The position numbers were made by a program, and so were the translations under genes. This document shows positions 9,660 to 16,657 of a stretch of DNA of 64,000 nucleotides, one piece after another. Numbering within the stretch: the stretch's first letter is position 1; each line of letters begins with the position of its first letter. This DNA comes from Gimesia benthica. Its GTDB lineage: Bacteria > Planctomycetota > Planctomycetia > Planctomycetales > Planctomycetaceae. The stretch spans positions 6,274,001 to 6,338,000 of the forward strand of contig NZ_CP043930.1 in NCBI RefSeq assembly GCF_009720525.1, written 5' to 3'. The notes under the pieces were generated by a model. That model searched no databases. It worked only from the letters and a program-made list of their open reading frames with translations, and had not been told where the DNA came from.

Positions 9660-9807
9660 TGACGTGCTCCCCTTAACCGCATCCAGAATTTGATATACTA
9701 TTCAGGATTCTGGACCAAGTGAGGAGGCGAACATGCCCACTAAGCGTCTTCATCATTTTGGTCAGTGTCACCTGTCTCATTATAAGACGCCCCTTGTTTT
9801 TGTTTAG
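9660..9807 (+). mobile_element. Left-end remnant of an IS3-like element
   Basis: TGACGTGCTCCCCTTAACC at 9660 resembles the TGACCTGC- and TGACCTTGCCCCC-type ends of the other IS3 elements in this window. Seventy bases on, GAGGAGG precedes an ATG at 9733 that opens a 24-codon frame starting MPTKR, as a transposase orfA could, which then ends at TAG 9805-9807. TCCAGAAT and ATTCTGGA form an inverted repeat inside it. I read it as the stump of an IS left end. It could also be a real 24-aa peptide. Confidence 0.4.
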
Positions 9808-9939
9808 CTAAGCGGTTTTTGTTCGAACCAGTTCGGCCTTTCGCCTATATTGATCCGAGGACATTAATCTTTCATTTCTCTTTTAAAGAGGTAGTTGGCA
9901 ATTTTGACATTGGAAACATAATATCACTGTTTACTGGGC

Positions 9940-9988
9940 CACGGAGAATGACTTCGATTCTACAAAACGCGAGATCCGCGGCTCCGTG
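9940..9988 (-). terminator. Stem-loop just past the NDT/TIR-like gene
   Basis: CACGGAG (9940-9946) and CTCCGTG (9982-9988) are perfect complements 35 nt apart, lying 12 nt beyond the stop of the gene at 10001. There is no T-tract. It may be a structured 3' end or a processing site. Confidence 0.35.
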
Positions 9989-10000
9989 TGCAGGGGTTTG

Positions 10001-10876
10001 TTATCCCGTTATAATTCCCTTGTCGGTCGCCCATTGTTCGATGGGAGACTTGATCGACTCTTTAGCGTTTTGCGGGTCGAAAGGCCGGTATAGCTTCCCA
10101 ACAAGGTCAGTGTGCAGTGTCTTTAGGGTTTGATCTTTCACGAGACAAACGGGTTTCTTTAGTGCGAACATATATCCTACCTCCAGTGAGACGTTTGGAT
10201 TGAAATCATCACCCTCCAAACGCTCGAATACCGCAATACCAAATGACGACCCATAAATATATGTGAGGATGTTCGGAAGCAGGTCGTCGTGATACTGCTT
10301 GTCGTCCGCGCGTAGTACGCTGATTCCGTGACCGGAAAAAACATCGCGAATTCCAGTGACAATGTCATCATGCGCCTGAGTATTTCCAAATCGCATCATA
10401 AGGAATGCGACGTTTTCGGGTTTAGGATGGTCTTTACGAAACCGACGAATGCTGTCGTTAATCTCGACAGGTTCTTGAAAGTGTGGGGGCATATGAACAA
10501 GTTCTCGCTCTGTGAGGTAAAGGCGTATTGCAGCGTCAAAAGACGGTGTACCAAAAGAATCACGCTCGGTTTGCTCAAATTCAGGCACCACAGCGACAGT
10601 ACCAGAAAGCCATGCGAATTTCGGAAGATCGGGAAAAGCCTCATAGAGCTTTAGAACATCAATACGCCAGTTCTCTCGGTCGGGAATTATCCATTCGACG
10701 TTGTTTTCCGTAAGAATGCGTTCGATCGCACGAAAGGCTTGTCGCCTTTGGTATTGCTCGCGAAATGAATGCAGCGAGAAGGAAACACAGATCCCGTCTT
10801 CGCCATCGAAGTGGTTTTCGCCTAGTTGCCAGATGATGTCGCCGGATAGAACGGGAACACCGGTTACGTAGTGCAT
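10001..10876 (-). CDS. Nucleoside-deoxyribosyltransferase/TIR-like protein sharing an N-terminal domain with the TIR protein
   Basis: The C-terminal part of this 291-aa protein (from about residue 152) has the strand-helix pattern of the NDT/TIR-like superfamily: VAFLMMRFGN, GISVLRADDKQYHDDLLPNI, FGIAVFERLEGDDFNPNVSL followed by EVGYMFALKKPVCLVKD. The Glu of SLEVGYM sits where the catalytic Glu is expected. The N-terminal 130 residues match the N-terminus of the TIR protein at 3672-4547 in order and spacing (HFDGEDGI, NWRIDVLKL, LPKFAWLSGTVAVVP). A likely function is nucleotide or NAD cleavage on infection, with the common domain giving the trigger. AGGG lies 7 nt before the ATG. It is transcribed alone, with about 600 nt of non-coding DNA upstream. 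Confidence 0.7.
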   Translation of the reverse strand: MHYVTGVPVLSGDIIWQLGENHFDGEDGICVSFSLHSFREQYQRRQAFRAIERILTENNVEWIIPDRENWRIDVLKLYEAFPDLPKFAWLSGTVAVVPEFEQTERDSFGTPSFDAAIRLYLTERELVHMPPHFQEPVEINDSIRRFRKDHPKPENVAFLMMRFGNTQAHDDIVTGIRDVFSGHGISVLRADDKQYHDDLLPNILTYIYGSSFGIAVFERLEGDDFNPNVSLEVGYMFALKKPVCLVKDQTLKTLHTDLVGKLYRPFDPQNAKESIKSPIEQWATDKGIITG

Positions 10877-11127
10877 ACATTCACCCTGTCACCTCAACGG
10901 CCAATGAACATAGTTTCATTTAACTGAATCTATCAGAATTTCTGTTTATTATCAACTGACGCCATGTGAACATATTGTATTAGTCCGAGGGTTGTTCATG
11001 GAAGAACGAAATTACAGCGGATTTTGATCCTCTCCTCTCCTCTCTATCAGGATCACGCAACATGACCACTACAGTCTGCCTTAACCCACTGAGCAGATGC
11101 AGCAGCAGTTGAGCTTAATGTAAACTC

Positions 11128-11226
11128 GCTTCGGTGAACCAACCAAAAGAGGTTTCCGAGAAAACCTATGGCTTCTAGGGATATTTGTAGTGTCCGTTTT
11201 ATTATTCGTTTTCGATTGCTGTACGG
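11128..11226 (-). repeat. Defence-island repeat, copy A
   Basis: This copy shares about 80 bp with copies B (13312-13423) and C (16067-16170), all in the same orientation. The best conserved part is CGTTTTATTATTCGTTT (plus strand) preceded by GTTTCCGAGAAAAC. A further block shared with B (AATCTATCAG, ATCAA-TGAC, GTGAA) lies at 10924-10973 and is split from the core here by about 155 nt. The rest of 10877-11484 has no gene. Confidence 0.65.
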
Positions 11227-11484
11227 CAAACAACGACTTTCGCGAACTAATTATGGCGTATTTGTCGGGGGTTCTGTTTTGATTCGATTTCACTGTAGAT
11301 TAGATACGGACTCCTGAGACCGAATTAACGTGTCAGCGAAATGGGTAGCTTTCTCGGAATTTCGAAATGAAATACGGATGAGTTGATGCGACAACAGTGG
11401 TCAGTAGGTGGAGGCTCACGCCGTACTTTGGAATAAACCGAAACGAAGCGTAGATTTGTCCCTGGCTGCACTTATTCATGCCTA

Positions 11485-11715
11485 TCACCGCCAAGAAGCG
11501 ACACTAGACTTTACCTCAAAAAACTTATCAACCTGAGCTTGATCTAGATTTGGGAGAAGCTTTTGCTTAAAGGCATTCCCCAGACCTTCTGTGGCCTGCT
11601 TTACAATAGGATGTAATTTTCTTGCAACTTCAAATATGAAGTTTTTTTCGAATGCTATTTGCGCACCACCATGAGCATTCAGCGAGTTTACCTTCTGGGC
11701 ATCAGCCTGTGACAA
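11485..11715 (-). CDS. Small protein downstream of the DUF2971 gene
   Basis: The 76-aa product starts with TTG at 11715, four bases after a perfect AGGAGG, and 19 nt below the stop of the DUF2971 gene. This makes the pair a clear two-gene unit. The sequence is mostly helical and charged (QKVNSLNAHGGAQIAFEKNF, then LHPIVKQATEGLGNAFKQ), with no signal peptide or membrane segment and no motif that I recognise. The tight coupling suggests a partner, regulator or immunity-like role for the DUF2971 protein; that is inference. Confidence 0.65.
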   Translation of the reverse strand: MSQADAQKVNSLNAHGGAQIAFEKNFIFEVARKLHPIVKQATEGLGNAFKQKLLPNLDQAQVDKFFEVKSSVASWR

Positions 11716-11734
11716 AGTACCTCCTGTAGGCGAC

Positions 11735-12595
11735 CTAGATATAACGATGCTTCAATCGGGGGATTCCATTTTTCCATCCGATTCGTGCAGCCGGTATTTC
11801 AAGTGCCTCACAGAGTTTCAGCAGACTTGGAAGATAGACGTCTGGGAAATCCACCCCGACAACAACACCCGCGATTGCAGATGTGATCGGTACGAATTCG
11901 GGTTCGTTCATCCCACCAATTGCAATCCAGCGATACTCAAATTCCTGTTGCCAATCAAGCGCCTTAGAGAAGAAGAAAGTTTTGTGGTACCGCTCACGCT
12001 GGGTTACCAAGCAGTTTTCGACCCCGTGATGGTCAATGTCTTCCTGCCTCAGCGCGTACGCCATCAATTGTTGACCGACGTTGTCCGAGTATTCGACTGG
12101 GCCTTTGTAGATCGTGTGAGTCGTTGCAAATGCGTTGTTGATTGCTTCGTCCAAGTTCACCTTGCGGAATATCAAGCATATCCCCTTGTGACTATCACCG
12201 TATTGAGCCCACATTCGTGAGTGACCAAATCCTCGCTTTGCATCCGTAAGACCATCCGCGAAGGCAGAATACGATGGATCATCCATCGTGACACAAAATA
12301 GCTTGCACTTTTCTTGGATAATCTCCTGTGCGCGCTCAAGCGTTTGCCTAGTTTCGCCGAGCCATTCCTGGCATTCCGGGTTGCTTTTGGGCGGATCAGG
12401 AGGATTCGTGGCTGAGATACCGAATGACCACGTTCGGTTCTCTCGCGGGTCATTTGTGTTTCGAAGCAGTCCGAGTCGAATTGAGGCTCCAGTGAGAATG
12501 TGCTCGAGGGCCGTATCACGCGAAGTGTAGTGGTAGACATACTCATCACAGTCCAGATCGCGAAATTCAACTGAGATGTCGGGAGGAAATGCCAT
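11735..12595 (-). CDS. DUF2971 domain protein
   Basis: The 286-aa protein carries the DUF2971 hallmarks in order: YVYHYTSRDTALEHIL near residue 20, LGLLRNTNDPRE near 41, LFCVTMDDPSYS near 98, then MWAQYGDSHKGICLIF near 128, and FFFSKALDWQQEFEYRW in the C-terminal half. The family is widespread in defence islands and prophages. Its biochemical activity is not settled; the conserved Tyr, His, Arg and Glu pattern recalls ADP-ribosyltransferase-like folds, and I state that only as a resemblance. It lies upstream of and is coupled to the small gene at 11485-11715. GGGAGGAA lies inside the reading frame just after the start, and the ATG at 12595 itself has a weak site. Confidence 0.8.
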   Translation of the reverse strand: MAFPPDISVEFRDLDCDEYVYHYTSRDTALEHILTGASIRLGLLRNTNDPRENRTWSFGISATNPPDPPKSNPECQEWLGETRQTLERAQEIIQEKCKLFCVTMDDPSYSAFADGLTDAKRGFGHSRMWAQYGDSHKGICLIFRKVNLDEAINNAFATTHTIYKGPVEYSDNVGQQLMAYALRQEDIDHHGVENCLVTQRERYHKTFFFSKALDWQQEFEYRWIAIGGMNEPEFVPITSAIAGVVVGVDFPDVYLPSLLKLCEALEIPAARIGWKNGIPRLKHRYI

Positions 12596-12613
12596 ATTGG
12601 ATGGGATTGTCGG

Positions 12614-12696
12614 CTAACGTCCGCGATAACCGAGTCGCAGAAGTAGGTTGTCCATTTAAAGTCGCCCGGCTACCGCGACTTCGGTTCATCACTTAG
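12614..12696. other. Long bulged hairpin upstream of the DUF2971 gene
   Basis: CTAA-C-GT at 12614-12620 can pair with ACTTAG at 12691-12696. GATAACCGA pairs with TCGGTTCATC, and GTCGC with GCGAC, leaving single bulged bases on alternating sides. The result is an imperfect stem of over 20 pairs within 83 nt. It lies 18 nt before the gene start. The layout recalls integron attC sites, but the GTTRRRY core is not convincing. The rest of 12697-12893 contains smaller hairpins and no gene. Confidence 0.45.
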
Positions 12697-12893
12697 TTGA
12701 ATAGAGAACTTGAACATCGGCTCCATTCCTGCGTCACTACGCGATGTCAAATTCTTATTTGTTATGTCGCGATCTAGGAGTTCACGATTAATTGGTTGGC
12801 AGCTCAAAGTGTGCATGCGTTGACAGCGCACTCCGTTTCCGACAGTGACATTATCGAGTTAAGTGCGATAAATTCAAGGACATCTTCAACAAT

Positions 12894-13232
12894 TCAGATC
12901 CGATTCCATTGCGACCACATCAATCCGGTGAATCCGACAATAAGAATCAATAAAAGGACCGCCAAAGCAAATTGAACGGTGGAGTTTGCAGTTTTTAAAG
13001 TTGAAATTGCAAGCCATGAAATCAGCACAACAAACGGGATGAGCCAGACGAGCTGTTGTAGCGCAATAACGTCATCGAACCGCCCGGTCGAGCGGGAAAT
13101 CTGGACGATTGGCATCGCCACAATGGCACCGAGCCCGAACAAGACATAGCCGATTATCAATCGAACCCTAGGATCGATGTTGCGTTGTGGCGACTTTTTG
13201 GAGAATTCATTCATCGGTCGCCCAAGCGACAT
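12894..13232 (-). CDS. Small membrane protein, three predicted helices
   Basis: The 112-aa product has a basic N-terminus and three hydrophobic stretches at about residues 24-46 (VRLIIGYVLFGLGAIVAM), 62-82 (LVWLIPFVVLISWLAIS) and 88-107 (FALAVLLLILIVGFTGLMW). No family is recognised. An internal ATG at 13214 is an alternative start, and neither start has a strong ribosome site. It sits between the DUF2971 unit and the cyclase gene, with repeat copy B about 80 nt upstream. Small membrane proteins in such islands are often pore-forming effectors, but nothing in this sequence proves it. Confidence 0.6.
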   Translation of the reverse strand: MSLGRPMNEFSKKSPQRNIDPRVRLIIGYVLFGLGAIVAMPIVQISRSTGRFDDVIALQQLVWLIPFVVLISWLAISTLKTANSTVQFALAVLLLILIVGFTGLMWSQWNRI

Positions 13233-13311
13233 AACTATTGATAGACAGAGCTTAATTCTGTTGAAATCTATCAGGAATTCTTCCTAGTATCAATTGACAT
13301 CACGTGAATAT

Positions 13312-13423
13312 GCTTCGGTGAAACGACCGATGAGTCGAACCGGCTGAAAGATGTTTCCGAGAAAACGTCTGGTTTCTTGGGGCACTTCTATTGTCCGTTT
13401 TATTATTCGTTTACGTTTGCTGT
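13312..13423 (-). repeat. Defence-island repeat, copy B
   Basis: This is the fullest copy. It begins with GCTTCGGTGAAAC, and the core GTTTCCGAGAAAAC to CGTTTTATTATTCGTTTAC runs from about 13345 to 13415. A leading block shared with copy A lies at 13262-13311. On the minus strand it contains a 46-codon frame (MLDSKRKRIIKRT at the start, stop TGA near 13290). Copies A and C keep part of that frame, but the substitutions between copies mostly change amino acids, so I favour a non-coding element. The rest of 13424-13711 shows no gene. Confidence 0.6.
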
Positions 13424-13711
13424 CCAGCATTTGATGAGTTCCGCGAACTAAATTAAAAGTGCGGACTCGTATGGATCAATTTAAGATCGGATCGAAGTGA
13501 CGCGAAACTGTTAACTGGTGAACTGAGTGAATGTCAGCGAAACGACGACTTTCGCTGACAGAATCCACACTCTCGCAAGAGAATAGTAATCATTACCGTT
13601 CAGTCCATTGCCGTTCTCGATTGTCTCATCTATTAGCAACGGACATCTACTGACACATGTCGGTTAGTCCTGCGCGAATAACGAGTTGGTGTTTCTTTCA
13701 TATACACGGGC

Positions 13712-14617
13712 TCAATCGGAGGAAGCGGGCGGTGCTGCGAGCATTGTCCGGATTCGTTCCATGCAAGAGCGTCCCTCGTCGTTGATATCGTTGTCCGACG
13801 AGTCAACTGTTTCCAGAGCGTACAAAGCGAGCCATTGGTATTTTTCACACGCAACGCCACTATTGAGTGCTTTCTCTAGGTGCTCTCCGAAACGGCAAAT
13901 TGTGCCCTTAAACCCGGCTTTCTCCCTACCCACAAATGTAGAAAGATAATCAACGAAGATCTCGGGGTCGCCGACCCACAACGGATGGCCTGAAGAATAG
14001 CTCGTGATAAGTTTTCCTTTGTAATAGAATTCGGTGAAATCGTTGTTTAGGATCTCTGCCATTTGCTTAAAGTTCTTCCCATAGAACTCCTCAACCTCTT
14101 TCCCTATTACAACTCGGGGGACAATACTCTGTTTGCTTTCAAGCAAATATGCCTGAATATATGCCGGGCCAACGATGAGATTTCTTTCGGAGTCATGAAC
14201 AAGCTTGCCTACGGATATGCCGCCACGCATGTAGTATCCGTTTAGAGCTAATTCATGTTGGAGGTTGCCGATTATCACGCAGAGGTTGAATAAGTCCTTG
14301 AGAATCTCATCAGACTTTGCCTTGACGGACACTATAATCGAGTCACTGATATTTGTAATTTGCAGGTCGTCCCGCAGAATATTCACTTGGTTAGTCCGAA
14401 GCATGTCGGGTATGAGGTTTACGACAAATTCAACATCATCGTCCCGACGTTCCTGGACCATATTAGAAAAACCGAGTAGATCCAGAAATGCCACTAGTCT
14501 GTCTTCATATGTGAGTTCAAATGGTTTTGTCAGACCATAAGTGTCTATTTTTCGTTTTATTTCTTTCATTTCGTTATTGAGTCCTTTTTCTGTCTGCGCA
14601 TCGTTATCGGACGACAT
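13712..14617 (-). CDS. pycC: Pycsar-type nucleotide cyclase
   Basis: The 301-aa protein has the class III cyclase core in the form seen in Pycsar defence: VAFLDLLGFSNMV with metal-binding Asp46, ITNISDSIIV with the second Asp92, and YMRGGISVGKLVHD at 129-142, followed by VGPAYIQAYLLES and VPRVVIG. In characterised Pycsar systems such enzymes make cCMP or cUMP after phage infection; the base made here cannot be read from sequence. The gene starts 12 nt below the stop of the TIR effector gene, so the two form one unit with the effector first. An N-terminal extension of about 35 residues precedes the core. No strong ribosome site is visible, which fits translational coupling. Confidence 0.85.
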   Translation of the reverse strand: MSSDNDAQTEKGLNNEMKEIKRKIDTYGLTKPFELTYEDRLVAFLDLLGFSNMVQERRDDDVEFVVNLIPDMLRTNQVNILRDDLQITNISDSIIVSVKAKSDEILKDLFNLCVIIGNLQHELALNGYYMRGGISVGKLVHDSERNLIVGPAYIQAYLLESKQSIVPRVVIGKEVEEFYGKNFKQMAEILNNDFTEFYYKGKLITSYSSGHPLWVGDPEIFVDYLSTFVGREKAGFKGTICRFGEHLEKALNSGVACEKYQWLALYALETVDSSDNDINDEGRSCMERIRTMLAAPPASSD

Positions 14618-14629
14618 CCGTCATTCATT

Positions 14630-15547
14630 CTATTCATTTTTAGGTTCAGGTATTATGTTTGCATCAACCCAAGACGGTGCATGCGCGCGAGGCCACGGAA
14701 ATCCGCCACTCGCAGGAAGTTCACCCCAAGAACCGACGTCCGATCGAAAGTAGTCGGATTTGTGACCATTGTCCACGAGCCATTGAGCAAATTTTTTCCC
14801 ACGGTCAGTTAATGACACATTATTTCGCAAGTCAGCTTGGAGCAGGTCAGCGTCTGGCAGTTTGTTGCATAGTTCGTCAATCGAGAATTCTCCCTGACCA
14901 CCGGCACGATTCTTAAGTGAATATTCGAATTTAATACCCGAACCTAAACCCATCCTTGGCATGCGATAGAGTGTTTTTTCAGTTTCGTGCATGAATATCA
15001 AGAATTGTTCAGCAGCACTATCAAGTAAATCGTGGATGATTTGAAACGTTGTATACTCGTCAACTTTGCCAGTGATTTTCGGTGTTCGTTTCCCCAGGTT
15101 TTCGATTGTCCCCTTAATTAGTGTCGAGGCTGCGCCCAACGAGGATTGTAAGTTACCGCTGGAGTGAATTTCATACGTCGCCGGAGTAACGCCAGCGAGG
15201 TCGGACGGTAGCTTCATTGGCGTTTTTCGATCATAAACTGTGAATGTTCGCTCACGTCCGAGCGCACCAATAAATAGCCCAATCTCAAGCAAGACATTAT
15301 CACGGGGCGATTGTAGTTCTTCGTCACGGGAAATAGTAATATCGTCAGGCGTTAGCACAAGTGCTGCAAAATCAAACCCTTCAAGTCGGTCAACTAATGA
15401 TTCAAGAGTGCCCTGCCCAAGACCGAAAACTCCTTGTGACCAAATCGTTACCTCACATGCATAATCCAGATTTATCTGAATCGCCTCTGCGACAGGTAGA
15501 CCTTCGGCAGAGGAACCGATGAACATGGAAGGGCGAGGTTTCGTCAT
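14630..15547 (-). CDS. CAP12/Pycsar-type TIR effector with C-terminal winged-helix-like domain
   Basis: Residues 1-150 of this 305-aa protein match the CAP12/Pycsar effector TIR family (PF10137): SMFIGSSAEGLPVAEAI, EVTIWSQGVFGLGQGTLESL, DFAALVLTPDD, and PRDNVLLEIGLFIGALGRER with Glu88 as the probable catalytic Glu. The C-terminal 145 residues are less clear. FSIDELCNKLPDADL and NNVSLTDRGKKFAQWLVDNG read like a winged helix, and no classical cyclic-nucleotide phosphate-binding cassette is visible. The gene lies directly ahead of the cyclase, so the expected job is NAD cleavage when the cyclase makes its cyclic pyrimidine. The usual sensor domain appears to be replaced by something else; that is inference. 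Confidence 0.8.
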   Translation of the reverse strand: MTKPRPSMFIGSSAEGLPVAEAIQINLDYACEVTIWSQGVFGLGQGTLESLVDRLEGFDFAALVLTPDDITISRDEELQSPRDNVLLEIGLFIGALGRERTFTVYDRKTPMKLPSDLAGVTPATYEIHSSGNLQSSLGAASTLIKGTIENLGKRTPKITGKVDEYTTFQIIHDLLDSAAEQFLIFMHETEKTLYRMPRMGLGSGIKFEYSLKNRAGGQGEFSIDELCNKLPDADLLQADLRNNVSLTDRGKKFAQWLVDNGHKSDYFRSDVGSWGELPASGGFPWPRAHAPSWVDANIIPEPKNE

Positions 15548-16657
15548 TAAAGCTAAGTCCGTTAAAGACCGCCATCACCGGGTGGCGTGAGTTGACTTTG
15601 ATTCCATAAAACGCTGGCCACCGCCACTCCGGAGTATGGCATTGTTCATCGACTTTCCCTTTGCACATGGCCATCGCACATCAAGATAATTTTTGTCTCC
15701 GCAGTACAAATTCGGTCTCGTGGAAAATACCTGTCGATGTTCGTTATCGTATGATCCGCACCGTGAGTGAGAAACAGTTCGATTGCATCATAATGGGGTT
15801 CTCACCGCTACATTCCCAGCAAATTTTTACTGTTGTCATGTCACTATCTATTCACTCAGTGATTGTGTAAACAGAACGAATCAATTTGGAAAAGGCTACG
15901 AATACACTAAAATGGTGAGTTGAGGACATAAGTCGCTTATTAATTCTATCCGGGATTTCCCATATGGATCAGACTAGAACCGCTCCAAGTATAGATTGTC
16001 CATAATTGTAACTACTGCGATTCCCCGTGTCTAAAATGAAGTGATATTTCTCCAGTTTTGCTGTCTTTCTGTTGTTGAAATCTGGGAAACGGCCGAAAGA
16101 TGTTTCCCAGAAAACGTATGGCATCTCGGGACACTTGTGGTGTCTGTTTTATTATTCGTTTTCGCGGAAAGCTGGAAAATCAGTATCTCATCACTTTAAT
16201 CTACACATGCTGATTACGTTCTTGCTGTAAGCGAAATCAAAATACTTTTATTCCGTGAATAGAGATGAACCCCGTACACAATTCGAAGGACGAGGTTACC
16301 CAGAAATAGTGAATCGTTAAATCAGCGGAAGCCTGCCCCTGCCAATTGCTTAATGGACTCGAAGAGTAAAACAATAGCATTTCTAAAACATCATCCAGTA
16401 AACAGCGATGTTCTAAGGGCATAAAGCATAGAAGCTTACAGCATTATCACTCAATTAAGGTATATGGCTGGTTCTCTTCAGAGAACGGTAGCAATACCTT
16501 ATTGGTGTTTCTACCGGAATGAACATTATGATGGTTTCTATATCAATCAGTTTCAGGACCCGAAGGTCATACTTAATCTCTTTCGCCATCAGATGGAAGT
16601 TCCTTATTTTTTAGCTCGATAGCGATAACAGATAATTATACAATTAATGTCCTTGAG
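15548..16657. other. Long non-coding gap upstream of the Pycsar unit
   Basis: About 1.1 kb without a convincing gene. Near 15575-15625 there are overlapping inverted repeats (CGCCA-TCACCGGG-TGGCG, and GTGGCG pairing with CGCCAC). Repeat copy C lies at 16067-16170. Short open frames here (for example 15661-15870 on plus) lack ribosome sites and family features. The gap ends at the DegT gene stop. Confidence 0.5.
16067..16170 (-). repeat. Defence-island repeat, copy C
   Basis: It begins TTCTGTTGTTGAAATCT like copy B, lacks about 80 nt of B, and resumes at CGGCCGAAAGATGTTTCC. It keeps AGAAAACGTATGG and the strongly conserved TGTTTTATTATTCGTTTTCG. Same orientation as A and B. It lies about 520 nt upstream of the TIR effector start. 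Confidence 0.6.

Noticed and set aside
9819-10133. 104-aa plus-strand frame
   Set aside because: It overlaps the 3' end of the NDT/TIR-like gene on the other strand and has no ribosome site.
10659-10880. 73-aa minus frame starting at 10880
   Set aside because: It is a shadow of the NDT/TIR-like gene start in another frame.
13285-13430. 46-codon frame inside repeat copy B as a conserved small protein
   Set aside because: Differences between copies mostly alter the amino acid, and copy A and C frames lack an ATG or run on with unrelated tails.
10877-15547. The whole island as an integron cassette array
   Set aside because: Only one hairpin looks attC-like, its core is poor, other gene borders lack matching sites, and no integrase is present.
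15661-15870. 69-aa plus-strand frame as a gene
   Set aside because: No ribosome site, no family feature, and it lies in a gap with other random short frames.
11128-16170. Repeats A, B and C as a CRISPR array
   Set aside because: The copies are kilobases apart, diverged and without regular spacers or cas genes.
16237-16422. 61-aa minus-strand frame as a gene
   Set aside because: No ribosome site and no recognisable composition or motif.
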